In this document: piece by piece, positions 28,161-36,678 of the stretch
Layout: the number at the start of each line of letters is the position of its first letter
Numbering within the stretch: the first letter of the stretch is position 1
Source: Polyangiaceae bacterium
GTDB lineage: Bacteria > Myxococcota_A > Polyangia > Polyangiales > Polyangiaceae
DNA: 64,000 bases
Assembly (NCBI GenBank): GCA_022842465.1
Contig: JALHPN010000001.1
Span: 62,001-126,000 of the forward strand
Direction: 5' to 3'
Position numbers and translations under genes: made by a program
Notes under the pieces: generated by a model
What the model saw: the letters and a program-made list of their open reading frames with translations, nothing else
Told to the model about the DNA's origin: nothing
The model's database searches: none

Positions 28161-29531
28161 GTGCTCCGTCGTCCGGTCGCGTCGCTCCTCCTCTCGGCTG
28201 CCTTCGTCCTCGCGTCGTCGGCGTGCGGCGGCGCTGCCGTGTCCGCCGCGCGCGACGGCGACATGCCGCGCCTCCGCGGTCTCCTCCAGGAGCGGCACAA
28301 GGAGGGCTCCCTCGACAACGACGACGCGGCGCAGATCGCCCGCGCCGTCGCCGAGCGCGAGCTCGCCACCGCGAAGGGAGAGGAGGAGGCGATCCGGCGC
28401 CTCCGCGAGACGCGCGCCTGCGCTCCCGAGCTCGGCGACGCGCTGGCGGATCGGATGAAGGCGAAGGACGGAGCGGGCGCCGAGGCCGCGCTTGCGCTCC
28501 TCGAGGACAAGCGCCTCTCGCGAGCCGACGCCCGCGAGCTCGCGGCCGACGCGGACGACCGGTGGCGGGCGGTCGCCGCGCGTGCGTTCGTCCGCGACGA
28601 CGACCGCGCGGCGCGCCAGAAGGCGATCCTCGATCCGAGCCCCCGCGTGCGTCGCGGCGCGATCCGTGCCGCCGGAGACGCGAAGGACCTCGCCGATCTC
28701 GACATCCTCTTCGAGACGGCGCGGCTCGATCCCGAGCCGATGCTCCGGAACGAGGCGCTCCGCGCGACGAGCGCGATCCTCCGCGGCGCGGGGGACTCGG
28801 CGAAGCCGCGCGCGGCCGAGCTCGCGATGCGTCTCCGCGACCTATGGACGACGGGAGACGACGCGCTGCGCGAGGACGTGACCGTCGCGTGGGCGCTCGA
28901 GCCGGTCTTCTCGAGCGGCGGCCGCGACGCGCTCCGCACGACGATCGCCGCGGACCGCGGGCCGGGCGCGATCGCGGGCGCCGGGGTCGTCCTCCGCACC
29001 GCGCCCGAGGACAAGGACCTCGCAGGCGCCGCGCGCGCGCTCCTCACCCGCACGATCGACGAGGGCGGTCGTCGCGACCGCCTCCACGCGATCTTCACGA
29101 CGCCGCTCACGGGAGCCGCGGACGGCCCGATGCTCGACGCGATGCGGAAGGCGGCCAAGGAGGAAGACCTCGAGGTGAAGGTCGCTGCCCACGGACGCCT
29201 CCTCGAGTCGAAGGCGGACAAGGACGCGAGCACGAAGGCCCTCGAGGCCGTCGCGGGGCAGGGCGTGCGGAACGGGCCGCCGCTCGCCGACGCGAGGCTG
29301 CTCCCTCACGTCGTCCGGGCGCGTCATGTCCTCGCGTCCGCGGGCGATCTCCGGGTCCAGGCGTGGATCGAGGAGGACCTCGCGTCCCCCGACGCGACGC
29401 GCAAGCTCGGCGCGGCGCAGGCGCTCGCCGCGCTCGGTCGGGCCGGTCGGGCCGCCCCGCTCCTCGCCGATCCAGACCCGGCGGTCCGGACGCGCGCCGC
29501 CTGCACGATGATCGTCGCCGCGCGTCGCTGA
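28161..29531 (+). CDS. Predicted lipoprotein with HEAT-like helical repeats
   Basis: The 456-residue protein starts with a signal and lipobox ASSAC (Cys19). The mature part is almost entirely helical and Ala/Arg-rich, with repeated approximately 30-residue helix pairs such as ADDRWRAVAARAFVRDD, SPRVRRGAIRAAGDAKDLAD and ATRKLGAAQALAALGRAG. This is the pattern of HEAT or PBS-lyase-like repeats that make curved protein-binding scaffolds. GGAAGG lies 4 bases before the GTG at 28161, which fixes the start better than the GTG at 28158. No catalytic motif is seen. It is divergent from the lipid-kinase gene by 64 bases, and 71 bases upstream of the TatT-like gene. Confidence 0.78.
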   Translation: MLRRPVASLLLSAAFVLASSACGGAAVSAARDGDMPRLRGLLQERHKEGSLDNDDAAQIARAVAERELATAKGEEEAIRRLRETRACAPELGDALADRMKAKDGAGAEAALALLEDKRLSRADARELAADADDRWRAVAARAFVRDDDRAARQKAILDPSPRVRRGAIRAAGDAKDLADLDILFETARLDPEPMLRNEALRATSAILRGAGDSAKPRAAELAMRLRDLWTTGDDALREDVTVAWALEPVFSSGGRDALRTTIAADRGPGAIAGAGVVLRTAPEDKDLAGAARALLTRTIDEGGRRDRLHAIFTTPLTGAADGPMLDAMRKAAKEEDLEVKVAAHGRLLESKADKDASTKALEAVAGQGVRNGPPLADARLLPHVVRARHVLASAGDLRVQAWIEEDLASPDATRKLGAAQALAALGRAGRAAPLLADPDPAVRTRAACTMIVAARR

Positions 29532-29602
29532 GGCGGACGAGCGCGGCGAGCCAGGTTCCCCCGTTGACACCGCCGGGCCGACGCTCGTATCCCTCGGCGG
29601 CG

Positions 29603-30571
29603 ATGCGAACAAGGTTTCTCGGCCTCCTCCTCACGGCGACGCTCGCCCTGTCCACGACCGGCTGCATCAAGAAGATGCTGCTCAACGGGCAGATCAAGTC
29701 GACGCGCATCGGCTCGGGCGCCTCCGACACCATCGGCGACTACGAGCTCGCGCGGTCCGCCTCGCAGGCGGCGATGATGCAGTTCGAGGGCATGCACCGC
29801 CTCGCGCCCGACAACGAAGACGCGCTCTATCTCCTCATGCGCGGCTGGGCGGGCTACGGCTACGCGTTCGCGGAGGACGACTACCTGGCCGCGACCGTCG
29901 ACGGGAACGAGGAGGCCGCGGAGTACCACAAGCGTCGCGCGAAGCTCGCGTTCGACCGCTCCATCGCCTACGGCCTCGAGCTCGTCGGGCACCGTGACGG
30001 CGGCTTCAAGGACGCGAAGAAGAACGCGATGACCTTGAAGGCGTGGCTCGAGGAGCACTTCGAGGATCCGGAGGACGCCGAGCCGCTCTTCTGGCTCGGC
30101 TCCCCGTGGCTCGCGCGCGTGAACCTCTTGAAGGACGAGCCGGCGTACGTCTCGGAGCTGTTCGTCGGCGTCACCATCCTCGAGCACAGCCGGAAGCTCG
30201 ACCCCACGTACCTCGCTTACACGGGGACGTCGCTGCTCGCGAGCTACCACGCGCGGTCGCCGAACGCGGAGATGGACGAGGCGAAGAAGCTCTTCGACGA
30301 GGCCATCGCGAAGACCAACCGGAAGGCCCTCGGCGTCCTCGTCGCTTACGCGACGCGTTACGCCTGCAACAAGCAGGATCTCGCGCTCTACGAGAAGACC
30401 TTGAACGAGGTCATCAACGCGGACGACCCGGACCCCAACCTCCGCCTCCAGAACACGATCGCGAAGCGGCGCGCGAAGCGCGCCCTCCACAAGTCGGTGA
30501 TGGAGGACTGCGGCTTCCCGGCCCCCTCGACGCCGGCCCCCGCCCCGGCCTCGACGCCCGCCCCGAAATGA
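29603..30571 (+). CDS. TatT-like TPR lipoprotein associated with a TRAP transporter
   Basis: The 322-residue protein has a signal and lipobox STTGC (Cys21), then a helical repeat chain including the TPR-like segments HRLAPDNEDALYLLMRGWAG and LFWLGSPWLARVNLLKDE. Its N-terminal pattern (NGQIKSTRIGSGASDTIGDY) and its position directly before a dctP gene fit the TatT family. The Treponema pallidum example is a TPR lipoprotein that forms a complex with a periplasmic TRAP binding protein. It probably helps deliver ligand across the periplasm; that is by family inference. The tail is Pro/Ala-rich. A GC hairpin (30601-30618) separates it from dctP. Confidence 0.85.
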   Translation: MRTRFLGLLLTATLALSTTGCIKKMLLNGQIKSTRIGSGASDTIGDYELARSASQAAMMQFEGMHRLAPDNEDALYLLMRGWAGYGYAFAEDDYLAATVDGNEEAAEYHKRRAKLAFDRSIAYGLELVGHRDGGFKDAKKNAMTLKAWLEEHFEDPEDAEPLFWLGSPWLARVNLLKDEPAYVSELFVGVTILEHSRKLDPTYLAYTGTSLLASYHARSPNAEMDEAKKLFDEAIAKTNRKALGVLVAYATRYACNKQDLALYEKTLNEVINADDPDPNLRLQNTIAKRRAKRALHKSVMEDCGFPAPSTPAPAPASTPAPK

Positions 30572-30600
30572 AGAACGTTACGGCTCGCCCGTCCAACCCC

Positions 30601-30618
30601 GGGGGGCTCCGTCCCCCC
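30601..30618 (+). terminator. GC-rich hairpin between tatT-like gene and dctP
   Basis: Six guanines, a six-base loop (CTCCGT) and six cytosines form a strong stem 29 bases after the TatT-like stop. No T-run follows, so it may only attenuate or protect the message 5' of dctP rather than end transcription. Confidence 0.4.
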
Positions 30619-30670
30619 GTCCCCCACGGGATTCCCTGTCTTCTACTCACGTGTCTCGGAGGTAGTACCG

Positions 30671-31663
30671 ATGGTTCGTAGATGGCTCATGCTGGTCGCG
30701 TTGCTCGCGGCCATGCTCGGCACCGCGCGGACGGCCTCCGCCGCCGAGGAGATGAAGCTCGGCACGCTCGCGCCGGCGGACTCCGCCTGGGGCAAGGTCT
30801 TCAAGGCCTGGGCGAAGGCGGTCGACCAGGAGAGCCAGGGAGCGGTCAAGCTCACCTGGTACTTCAACGGCACCCAGGGCGACGAGGTCGCCATGGTCGG
30901 CAAGATGCGCTCGAAGCAGATCGACGGGGGGGCGCTCACGGCGACCGGCCTCTCGCAGATCTACCCGCACGTCATCGCGCTGCAGATGCCGGGTCTGTTC
31001 CCCAACTGGGCCAAGCTCGACTCGGTCCGCGACAAGACGCGCGCCAAGTTCGACGCAGGCTTCGAGGGCCAGGGCTTCAAGATGCTCGGGACGGGCGACG
31101 TCGGCATCGCCCACATCATGTCGAAGGGCAAGCCCGTGCGGACGCCCGACGACCTGAAAGCGATGCACCCGTTCTGCATCACCGGCGACGCGATCTGCGC
31201 GAAGCTTCTCGAGATCGTCGGCGTCGCGTCGCCGAAGCAGCTCGGCGTCCCGGCGATCCTCCCGGCGCTCACGGGCGGCTCGGTCGACGTCATCAACTCG
31301 CCCTCGATCGCGGCGTCGCAGCTCCAGTGGTCGGCTCACGTCGACCACATCAACGCGATGCCGAGCGGCATCGGCATCGGCGGCCTCATCGTGAACAAGG
31401 AGCGCTTCGAGGCGCTCCCCGCCGACGCGAAGGCGCTCCTCGAGCGCACGGGCAAGGTCACCGGCCAGCAGCTCACCGAGCGCATCCGGAAGATCGACGA
31501 CGACGCGTTCAAGGACCTCAAGGGCCGCATGACGGTCGTGGAGCCGAACGACGCGGAGAAGGGCGCCTGGGCCGCCACGTTCGCGAAGGTCCGGAACGCG
31601 CTCAAGGCCGAGGGCAAGGTGAAGGCCGACGTCTTCGACGAGGTCACGGCCGCCGCCAAGTGA
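30671..31663 (+). CDS. dctP: TRAP transporter substrate-binding protein
   Basis: The 330-residue periplasmic protein has a cleavable signal (ending TASA-AEE) and the DctP fold. Visible pieces are MKLGTLAPADSAWGKVFKAW at the N-terminus, LALQMPGLFPNW-like helices and a ligand-binding segment GIGGLIVNKERFEALPADA. A strong ribosome site (GGAGGT) lies 7 bases before the ATG. TRAP systems use ion gradients, not ATP, and typically carry organic acids, amino acids or related anions. The usual substrate-clamping Arg of classical DctP is not obvious to me, so the ligand is unknown. It is followed by an intra-operon terminator hairpin, which would keep the downstream permease level lower. Confidence 0.93.
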   Translation: MVRRWLMLVALLAAMLGTARTASAAEEMKLGTLAPADSAWGKVFKAWAKAVDQESQGAVKLTWYFNGTQGDEVAMVGKMRSKQIDGGALTATGLSQIYPHVIALQMPGLFPNWAKLDSVRDKTRAKFDAGFEGQGFKMLGTGDVGIAHIMSKGKPVRTPDDLKAMHPFCITGDAICAKLLEIVGVASPKQLGVPAILPALTGGSVDVINSPSIAASQLQWSAHVDHINAMPSGIGIGGLIVNKERFEALPADAKALLERTGKVTGQQLTERIRKIDDDAFKDLKGRMTVVEPNDAEKGAWAATFAKVRNALKAEGKVKADVFDEVTAAAK

Positions 31664-31680
31664 CGCGGATCTGACGCGTC

Positions 31681-31726
31681 GCGCGAGGTCCCGTCCGGTG
31701 CGAGCCGGCGGGACCTCGGCGCTTTT
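31681..31726 (+). terminator. Intrinsic terminator between dctP and dctQ
   Basis: A long stem pairs GAGGTCCCG with CGGGACCTC, and further pairing (CCGG with CCGG, GCGC with GCGC) extends both ends. TTTT follows directly. This is the textbook form of an intrinsic terminator or processing site. It would give high dctP mRNA relative to the permease genes. Confidence 0.7.
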
Positions 31727-31776
31727 GTGCGTGGAACTCCGCGACCGGCTCGGGCCTTTGGTAACGTGGCCGGCGC

Positions 31777-32898
31777 ATGAGCGAGCCCGCCGCGCCCCCG
31801 GTCCCACGGAATCACGCGACGAAAGCCGCCTGGGCGGCGCCGCTCGACCGCTTCGATCGCGCATGGACACGGCTCGAGGCCAAGCTCTGCGCCTTCGTGC
31901 TCGTCGCCGAGCTCCTCACGCTCGTCTTCTGGATCTCGATGAAGGCGCTCTCCTCGAGCGGCAGCGCCGGGCCGGGGCAGGTCTACCGCCGGCTCCTCGC
32001 CGCGGTCGTCCTCGGCCTCCTCACGCACCGGCTCACCCGCGCGAAGGAGAGGTCGGAGTACGCGACGACCGCAGCGGTGGTCTTCGGGCTCGTCCTCGGC
32101 GGCGCCCTCGGCGACACCGGCTCGGCCTACTTCGCGAATCTGTTCTCATGGATGCAGAATGCAAGCATCCTCGTCTTCTTCGGCGGCGTGAGCGAGCTCG
32201 CGAAGCGCCTCACGCTCTGGCTCGCGCTCCTCGGCGCCTCCGTCGCGACGGGGCAGGGAAAGCACATCACCGTCGACGTCGTGCTCCGGTTCCTCTCGCC
32301 GCGCGCGCGTGTGCCGGTCGCCGTGCTCGGGTGGATGACGGCGGCGATCGTGTCCGCCTTCGGCGCCTGGGGGTTCTTCGACAACCTCGCGGTGGAGGAG
32401 TTCCACGTCCCGACGACGCTGTCGGCGACCGCGAAGATCGATCACGTCCTCGAGGACACGGGCCGTAACCTCTCGCTCGCCGGAAAGCAGCTCTCGCTCG
32501 ACGTGCGCTCGCTCCCGAGGGTCCTCGGCGGAACGCCCTACGCGAAGCTGATGACGGCCGCGGAGTGGAACGCCTGGGTGAGAGACGGGAACTGGAGCCG
32601 CTTCGCGGCCGAGGACGTGAAGGCGCTCGAGCTCCCGGAGGACGGCACGACCGAGTTCCGCACGCCGGCCGTCACCGCGATCCCGGGCGCGACGGAGCAG
32701 ATCCGCATGCTGCTCGTGCCGCTCCTGAACCTCGTCTTCCCCTTCGGGCTCGTCGTCATCGCCCTCCGCTTCCTCCTCCGCTCGCTCCTCGCGATCACGG
32801 GGTGGGTAGACGTCGATCCCGACGCCGCCCACGGTGACGCCGACCTCGAGCACGCTCACGACGACTCGTCCGTCGTCGAGCCGGAGGCGACGTCGTGA
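31777..32898 (+). CDS. dctQ: TRAP transporter small permease, enlarged
   Basis: DctQ proteins are four-helix membrane subunits of about 160-200 residues that pair with DctM. This one has 373. Hydrophobic helices are readable near residues 38-60 (FVLVAELLTLVFWISM), 68-85, 93-110, 125-150 and 175-195. Then comes an approximately 110-residue hydrophilic segment (about 195-305) with no obvious domain. A last helix pair (LLVPLLNLVFPFGLVVIALRF) and a His/Asp-rich tail follow. The extra soluble segment may be a periplasmic docking platform for DctP or the TatT-like partner (inference). Its stop overlaps the dctM start as GTGA. Confidence 0.85.
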   Translation: MSEPAAPPVPRNHATKAAWAAPLDRFDRAWTRLEAKLCAFVLVAELLTLVFWISMKALSSSGSAGPGQVYRRLLAAVVLGLLTHRLTRAKERSEYATTAAVVFGLVLGGALGDTGSAYFANLFSWMQNASILVFFGGVSELAKRLTLWLALLGASVATGQGKHITVDVVLRFLSPRARVPVAVLGWMTAAIVSAFGAWGFFDNLAVEEFHVPTTLSATAKIDHVLEDTGRNLSLAGKQLSLDVRSLPRVLGGTPYAKLMTAAEWNAWVRDGNWSRFAAEDVKALELPEDGTTEFRTPAVTAIPGATEQIRMLLVPLLNLVFPFGLVVIALRFLLRSLLAITGWVDVDPDAAHGDADLEHAHDDSSVVEPEATS

Positions 32899-34694
32899 GC
32901 GGGCCGGCGCTCACGGAGGCGGAGAAGGCGAAGGGGGCGCGCATCGCGCTCGGCTCGATCGGCGGCGTCGTCGCGCTCCTCACCGCGCTCGCGGGGCCCC
33001 TCGTCGGGCTCGTCGTCTTCCTCGCGCTGCTCGGCACGCCGCTCTTCGCGATCATGGGCGGCGCGAGCGAGCTCGCCTGGCTCACGCACCACGATCCGAA
33101 CCACCAGTTCTTGCGGCGCATCGCGCCGGAGGTCTTCAGCTCACGCTTCGCGGGCTCGCCGATCCTCACGACGATCCCGCTCTTCACGTTCGTCGGCTAC
33201 CTCATGGCGGAGTCGAAGACGCCGGAGCGCCTCGTCCGCGCCGCCACGGCGTGGGTCGGCTGGCTCCCGGGCGGCCTCGCGATCGTGTGCGTCGTCGCGA
33301 GCGCGGTCTTCACGCTCTTCACCGGCGGCAGCGGCGTCACGATCATCGCCGTCGGCGGGCTCCTCTACCCCGCGCTCCGGCAGAAGGGGTACGACGAGAA
33401 GTTCGCGCTCGGCCTCGTCACGACGGGCGGCTCGCTCGGTCTCCTCCTCCCCTACGCGCTCCCGCTCCTCATCTACGCGATGGTCACGGGCCTGGATTTC
33501 CAGCTCGTCAACAAGGCAGTCGTCCTGCCGGGCGCGCTCGTCCTCGTCTTCTTCGCGCTCTACGCGATCTGGTACGGCGTGCGGAACAAGCTCCCGCGCG
33601 CGGACTTCGACGCGAAGGAAGCCCTCGCCGCGACGTGGGCGTTCAAGTGGGAGCTCGGCCTCTTCGTGCTCCTCGTGATCAGCATCAAGAGCGGGATGGC
33701 CGACATCGACGAGGCGGCAGGGCTCGTCGCGCTCTACACGCTCTTCATCGAGATGTACGTCCACAAGGATCTCTCGCTGAAGAAGGACCTCGTGAAGGTC
33801 GCGAAGGGATCGATGGCGCTCGCGGGCGCCGTCATCCTCATCCTCGCGATGGCGAACGCGCTCATCAACTACGTCGTCCAGGAGCAGATGCCAGGCAAGG
33901 TGCTCGACGCACTCCTGAAGGTCGGCCTCGACAAGACGTGGCAGTTCTTGCTCGTCATGAACGTGTTCCTCCTCGTCCTCGGGATGGTGATGGACGGTCT
34001 GTCCGCGATCCTCGTCGCGGTGCCGCTCGTCCTCCCCTTCGCGGCCCACTTCGGGCTCGGGCCGTTCCACGTCGCGATGATGTTCGTCCTGAACCTGGAG
34101 CTCGCGTTCTCGTGCCCGCCCCTCGGGTTGAACCTCTTCATCTCGAGCTTCCGCTTCAACCGGCCCGTCGTGAGCCTCTACCGGATCGCGATGCCCTTCG
34201 TCGGGCTCCTCGCGGCGGCGCTCCTCGTCATCATGTACGTACCCAGCATCTCCAACGCGCGCGTGCTGCCCGACATCGCGGAGTGGCGCGCGAAGGCGGA
34301 GGCGGAGAAGCGGCCACCGAAGGAGGCCTGGCTCCTCGAGTGCGTGCAACAGGATCGCTCGAACCCTCTCCCGTGCTCGGAAGAGGACAAGAAGGCGTAC
34401 CCGGGCGGTCAGATGGCGGCCCCAGTCGATCAGCCCAAGGCCGTCGTCGTGGACGCCGGCGCGAGCGACGACGACGACGATCTCGCGGCCCTGATCGGCG
34501 GGCGTCCTTCCGGCGGTGACGCGGGCGCCACGCCCGGCGACGACTCGGAGGACGATCTCGCGGCCCTGATCGGGGGCGGCGGGAAGGACGCCGGCACGGC
34601 GACGCCTCCGCCGAAGCCGGGCGGGGGGGCGGAGACCGAGGACGATCTCGCCGACCTCATCCGGGGCGCAGGGCGGGAGGACGCCGGCAAGTGA
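32895..34694 (+). CDS. dctM: TRAP transporter large permease with acidic repeat tail
   Basis: DctM is the 12-helix transport subunit. Residues 1-470 show repeated hydrophobic helices, with family motifs such as TGGSGVTIIAVGGLLYPAL and GLLLPYALPLLIYAMV. After the last helix the protein continues for about 125 residues that other members lack. These hold three near-identical nonapeptides, DDLAALIGG at 528 and 553 and DDLADLIRG at 583, separated by Gly/Asp/Pro linkers. This looks like a flexible cytoplasmic tail with a repeated short binding motif. The start GTG overlaps dctQ's stop, and its own stop overlaps the aminotransferase start, so all three are translationally coupled. Confidence 0.9.
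   Translation: MSGPALTEAEKAKGARIALGSIGGVVALLTALAGPLVGLVVFLALLGTPLFAIMGGASELAWLTHHDPNHQFLRRIAPEVFSSRFAGSPILTTIPLFTFVGYLMAESKTPERLVRAATAWVGWLPGGLAIVCVVASAVFTLFTGGSGVTIIAVGGLLYPALRQKGYDEKFALGLVTTGGSLGLLLPYALPLLIYAMVTGLDFQLVNKAVVLPGALVLVFFALYAIWYGVRNKLPRADFDAKEALAATWAFKWELGLFVLLVISIKSGMADIDEAAGLVALYTLFIEMYVHKDLSLKKDLVKVAKGSMALAGAVILILAMANALINYVVQEQMPGKVLDALLKVGLDKTWQFLLVMNVFLLVLGMVMDGLSAILVAVPLVLPFAAHFGLGPFHVAMMFVLNLELAFSCPPLGLNLFISSFRFNRPVVSLYRIAMPFVGLLAAALLVIMYVPSISNARVLPDIAEWRAKAEAEKRPPKEAWLLECVQQDRSNPLPCSEEDKKAYPGGQMAAPVDQPKAVVVDAGASDDDDDLAALIGGRPSGGDAGATPGDDSEDDLAALIGGGGKDAGTATPPPKPGGGAETEDDLADLIRGAGREDAGK
34470..34690 (+). repeat. Three coding copies of a DDLA-x-LI-x-G motif in the dctM tail
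   Basis: The dctM 3' end contains three in-frame copies of a 27-base unit coding for DDLAALIGG, DDLAALIGG and DDLADLIRG, spaced 25 and 30 residues apart. The first two are nearly the same at the DNA level (gacgatctcgcggccctgat in both). Confidence 0.75.
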
Positions 34695-35569
34695 CCGAGG
34701 AGGTCGTGTTCCTCGACGACGGGTTCGTCCCGCTCGCGTCGGCGACCGTCTCGATCTTCGATCGCGGGTTCCTCTTCGCGGACGGCGTCTACGAGGTCGC
34801 GGCCGTCCTCGACGGAGAGCTCGTCGACCTAGACGCCCACCTCCTTCGCCTCGAGCGCTCGGCGAAGGAGATCGCGCTCGGACTGCCGATGTCGCGTGAC
34901 GCCTTCGGGGCGACGCTCCGCGAGCTCGTGACGCGCACGGGCACGACCGAGGGCATGGTCTACCTCCAGGTGACCCGGGGCGCGACGCCGGCGCGGGATT
35001 TCGCGTTCCCCGCTCCGTCCGCGAACGTGAGGCCGACCGTCGTCGCGTTCGCGCAGACATTTCCCATCGTCCGCTCGGCGAAGGGGACGAAGGGCGTCGC
35101 GATCGTGACCGTGCCCGAGGTCCGCTGGAAGCGTCGCGACATCAAGAGCGTCGCGCTCCTCGGTCAGGTGCTCGCGCGCCAGGCCGCCGTCGAGAAGGGC
35201 GCGGCGGAGGCCTTCTTCGTGGACGAAGACGACACGATCACCGAGGGCGCCGCCTCGAACGCGTACATCGTGAAAGACGGCGTGCTCGTCACGCGGCCCC
35301 TCGGCTGGGACATCCTCCACGGCACCACGCGCGCCAGGGTGCTCGAGATCGCGCGCGCGCGCGGGATGTGCGTCGACGAGCGCGCCTTCACGCGCGACGA
35401 GCTCGCGGCGGCGGACGAGGTGTTCTACACCGGAGCCGCCGCCTTCGTGGTCCCCGCCGTCGCGGTCGACGGCCACGTCATCGGCGACGGCGCGCCCGGC
35501 CCGATCACGCGCGCGCTCCGCGAGGCCTACATCCACGCGGTTCGCGGTCCTCGGTCCGAGCTCCGCTGA
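34691..35569 (+). CDS. dat: D-amino-acid aminotransferase (class IV, PLP-dependent)
   Basis: This fold-type IV enzyme interconverts D-amino acids and 2-oxo acids. The PLP lysine lies in RRDIKSVALLGQVLARQ (Lys152), matching the D-alanine transaminase pattern rather than branched-chain aminotransferases. Glu185 in ITEGAASNAYIV and the early VSIFDRGFLFADGVYEV are also characteristic. The 292-residue length is normal. It starts at GTG in a GTGA overlap with dctM. Fusion to the TRAP operon suggests that the transported compound is a D-amino acid or 2-oxo acid, or feeds such a pool; that is inference from linkage. A GC hairpin (35579-35597) follows the stop. Confidence 0.92.
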   Translation: MTEEVVFLDDGFVPLASATVSIFDRGFLFADGVYEVAAVLDGELVDLDAHLLRLERSAKEIALGLPMSRDAFGATLRELVTRTGTTEGMVYLQVTRGATPARDFAFPAPSANVRPTVVAFAQTFPIVRSAKGTKGVAIVTVPEVRWKRRDIKSVALLGQVLARQAAVEKGAAEAFFVDEDDTITEGAASNAYIVKDGVLVTRPLGWDILHGTTRARVLEIARARGMCVDERAFTRDELAAADEVFYTGAAAFVVPAVAVDGHVIGDGAPGPITRALREAYIHAVRGPRSELR

Positions 35570-35578
35570 GCTTCCGGC

Positions 35579-35597
35579 GTGCGCGGCCAGCGCGCAC
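35579..35597. terminator. Hairpin between convergent dat and lipoprotein genes
   Basis: GTGCGCG pairs with CGCGCAC across the five-base loop GCCAG, a 7-bp stem lying entirely in the 30-base gap between two convergent stops. It could end transcription from both sides. No T-run is present. Confidence 0.4.
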
Positions 35598-35599
35598 CG

Positions 35600-36241
35600 T
35601 CAGTCGCTGTCGCGGCCCTTGTCGCGACCCGACGTGTGCGCGACAGGCTCGTTCAAGCGTACCCGTGCGATCCCGATGGGATCGGTCGAGAACCGCTCCG
35701 AGACGGCAACGCGATGCTCCGCGGGCCCCGCGTAGTCGGAGGCCGCGACCTGACGGACGACGTCCATGTCGATGTCGAGCGGGAGCAGGCCTCTCATCGT
35801 CTCGAGGCACGACACCTCGGTGGCCGAGAGCGTGCACTCCGCCGTACCGACGGGACCTGTCAGTCGCGCGGTCTGAGTGCTTCGGTCGATCGGTCCGATG
35901 AACTCGACGCGCATCTTGTCCGTGCCGACGAGTCCGAGGGGGAGGTCGTACTCGAGCGTGGCCGTGTCGCCGACGACGCGCCACGTGATCTCCGCGACCC
36001 GGTAGGACGCGGCAGGCGCGAGCTCGGGGGAGACGATGGGGACCTCGTAGACACCCGCAAAGTCCTCGGCGCCGGGCGTGGCCGGCACCGACGTGGCCGG
36101 AGCCCCGCTCGCTCCTCCACCGTTGCCCTCGGTAGCTCGTTCTCCGCCGTTGGCCCCGGCGGTCTCGGTCTCGGTCGAGCCGCCGAACTGCGCGCATCCG
36201 GTGACCGCGAGGACGAGGACGAGCGTTGCGGTGCGCCACAT
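35600..36241 (-). CDS. Predicted lipoprotein of unknown function
   Basis: The 213-residue product starts with a short signal and lipobox AVTGC (Cys16), followed by a Gly/Thr/Ala-rich spacer. The folded part (about 60-213) is rich in strands (ASYRVAEITWRVVGDTATLEYD, KMRVEFIG), has two cysteines (C-x8-C in ECTLSATEVSC), and looks like a small beta domain with no recognised family. The ATG at 36241 was chosen because it starts the signal. It lies 38 bases downstream of the next cysteine-rich lipoprotein gene on the same strand, so the two may form an operon. It is convergent with the aminotransferase gene, 30 bases between stops, with a hairpin in between. Confidence 0.72.
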   Translation of the reverse strand: MWRTATLVLVLAVTGCAQFGGSTETETAGANGGERATEGNGGGASGAPATSVPATPGAEDFAGVYEVPIVSPELAPAASYRVAEITWRVVGDTATLEYDLPLGLVGTDKMRVEFIGPIDRSTQTARLTGPVGTAECTLSATEVSCLETMRGLLPLDIDMDVVRQVAASDYAGPAEHRVAVSERFSTDPIGIARVRLNEPVAHTSGRDKGRDSD

Positions 36242-36279
36242 GGGACGTGGCCCTAGCACGTGATGGGGACCCACGCTCG

Positions 36280-36678
36280 TCACCGGCCCTTGCCGCTCCG
36301 ATGAGCCTTGCAGAAGGACGTCGTGACCCCGTGCTCCGTCTCGACCTCGCATTCGAGTCCCGGCCCGCAATCGGCGTCCGACGTGCACGACGCCGCGCTC
36401 GACGGGCTCGTTCCGGAGTCACCGTCGTCCTCTGCCCCGGCGTCATGGCCGTTACCCGGGCTCGCGTCGCCGCTGCGGCCGTGGGACCTGCAGTAGCTCG
36501 TCGTGCGTTCGATCTCGCACTCGTATCCCGAGGGGCAGTCCGTGTCCGCGGCGCAGCGAACGTCGAGGACCACCGAGTCGTCGCGACGCCCGAAGAGCTC
36601 GTCAGGCGACGAGGCGCTGCATGCTGCCCCCTGGAGCGAGACGAAGACGGCGGCGAAGGCGAGGCTGCGATGAAGCAT
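36280..36678 (-). CDS. Small lipoprotein with two cysteine-rich repeats
   Basis: The 132-residue protein has a signal with lipobox QGAAC (Cys20). The mature part holds two similar modules, CAADTDCPSGYECEIE and CTSDADCGPGLECEVE. Each ends with SYCRSHG or SFCKAHR, so each has four cysteines in the same spacing. An Asp/Gly/Ser-rich linker joins them. The spacing suggests two small disulfide-knotted domains, as in secreted growth-factor-like or protease-inhibitor-like proteins. The ATG at 36678 is fixed by AAGGAG seven bases upstream. It is divergent from the regulator gene at 36835, with a 156-base AT-richer gap. Confidence 0.75.
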   Translation of the reverse strand: MLHRSLAFAAVFVSLQGAACSASSPDELFGRRDDSVVLDVRCAADTDCPSGYECEIERTTSYCRSHGRSGDASPGNGHDAGAEDDGDSGTSPSSAASCTSDADCGPGLECEVETEHGVTTSFCKAHRSGKGR

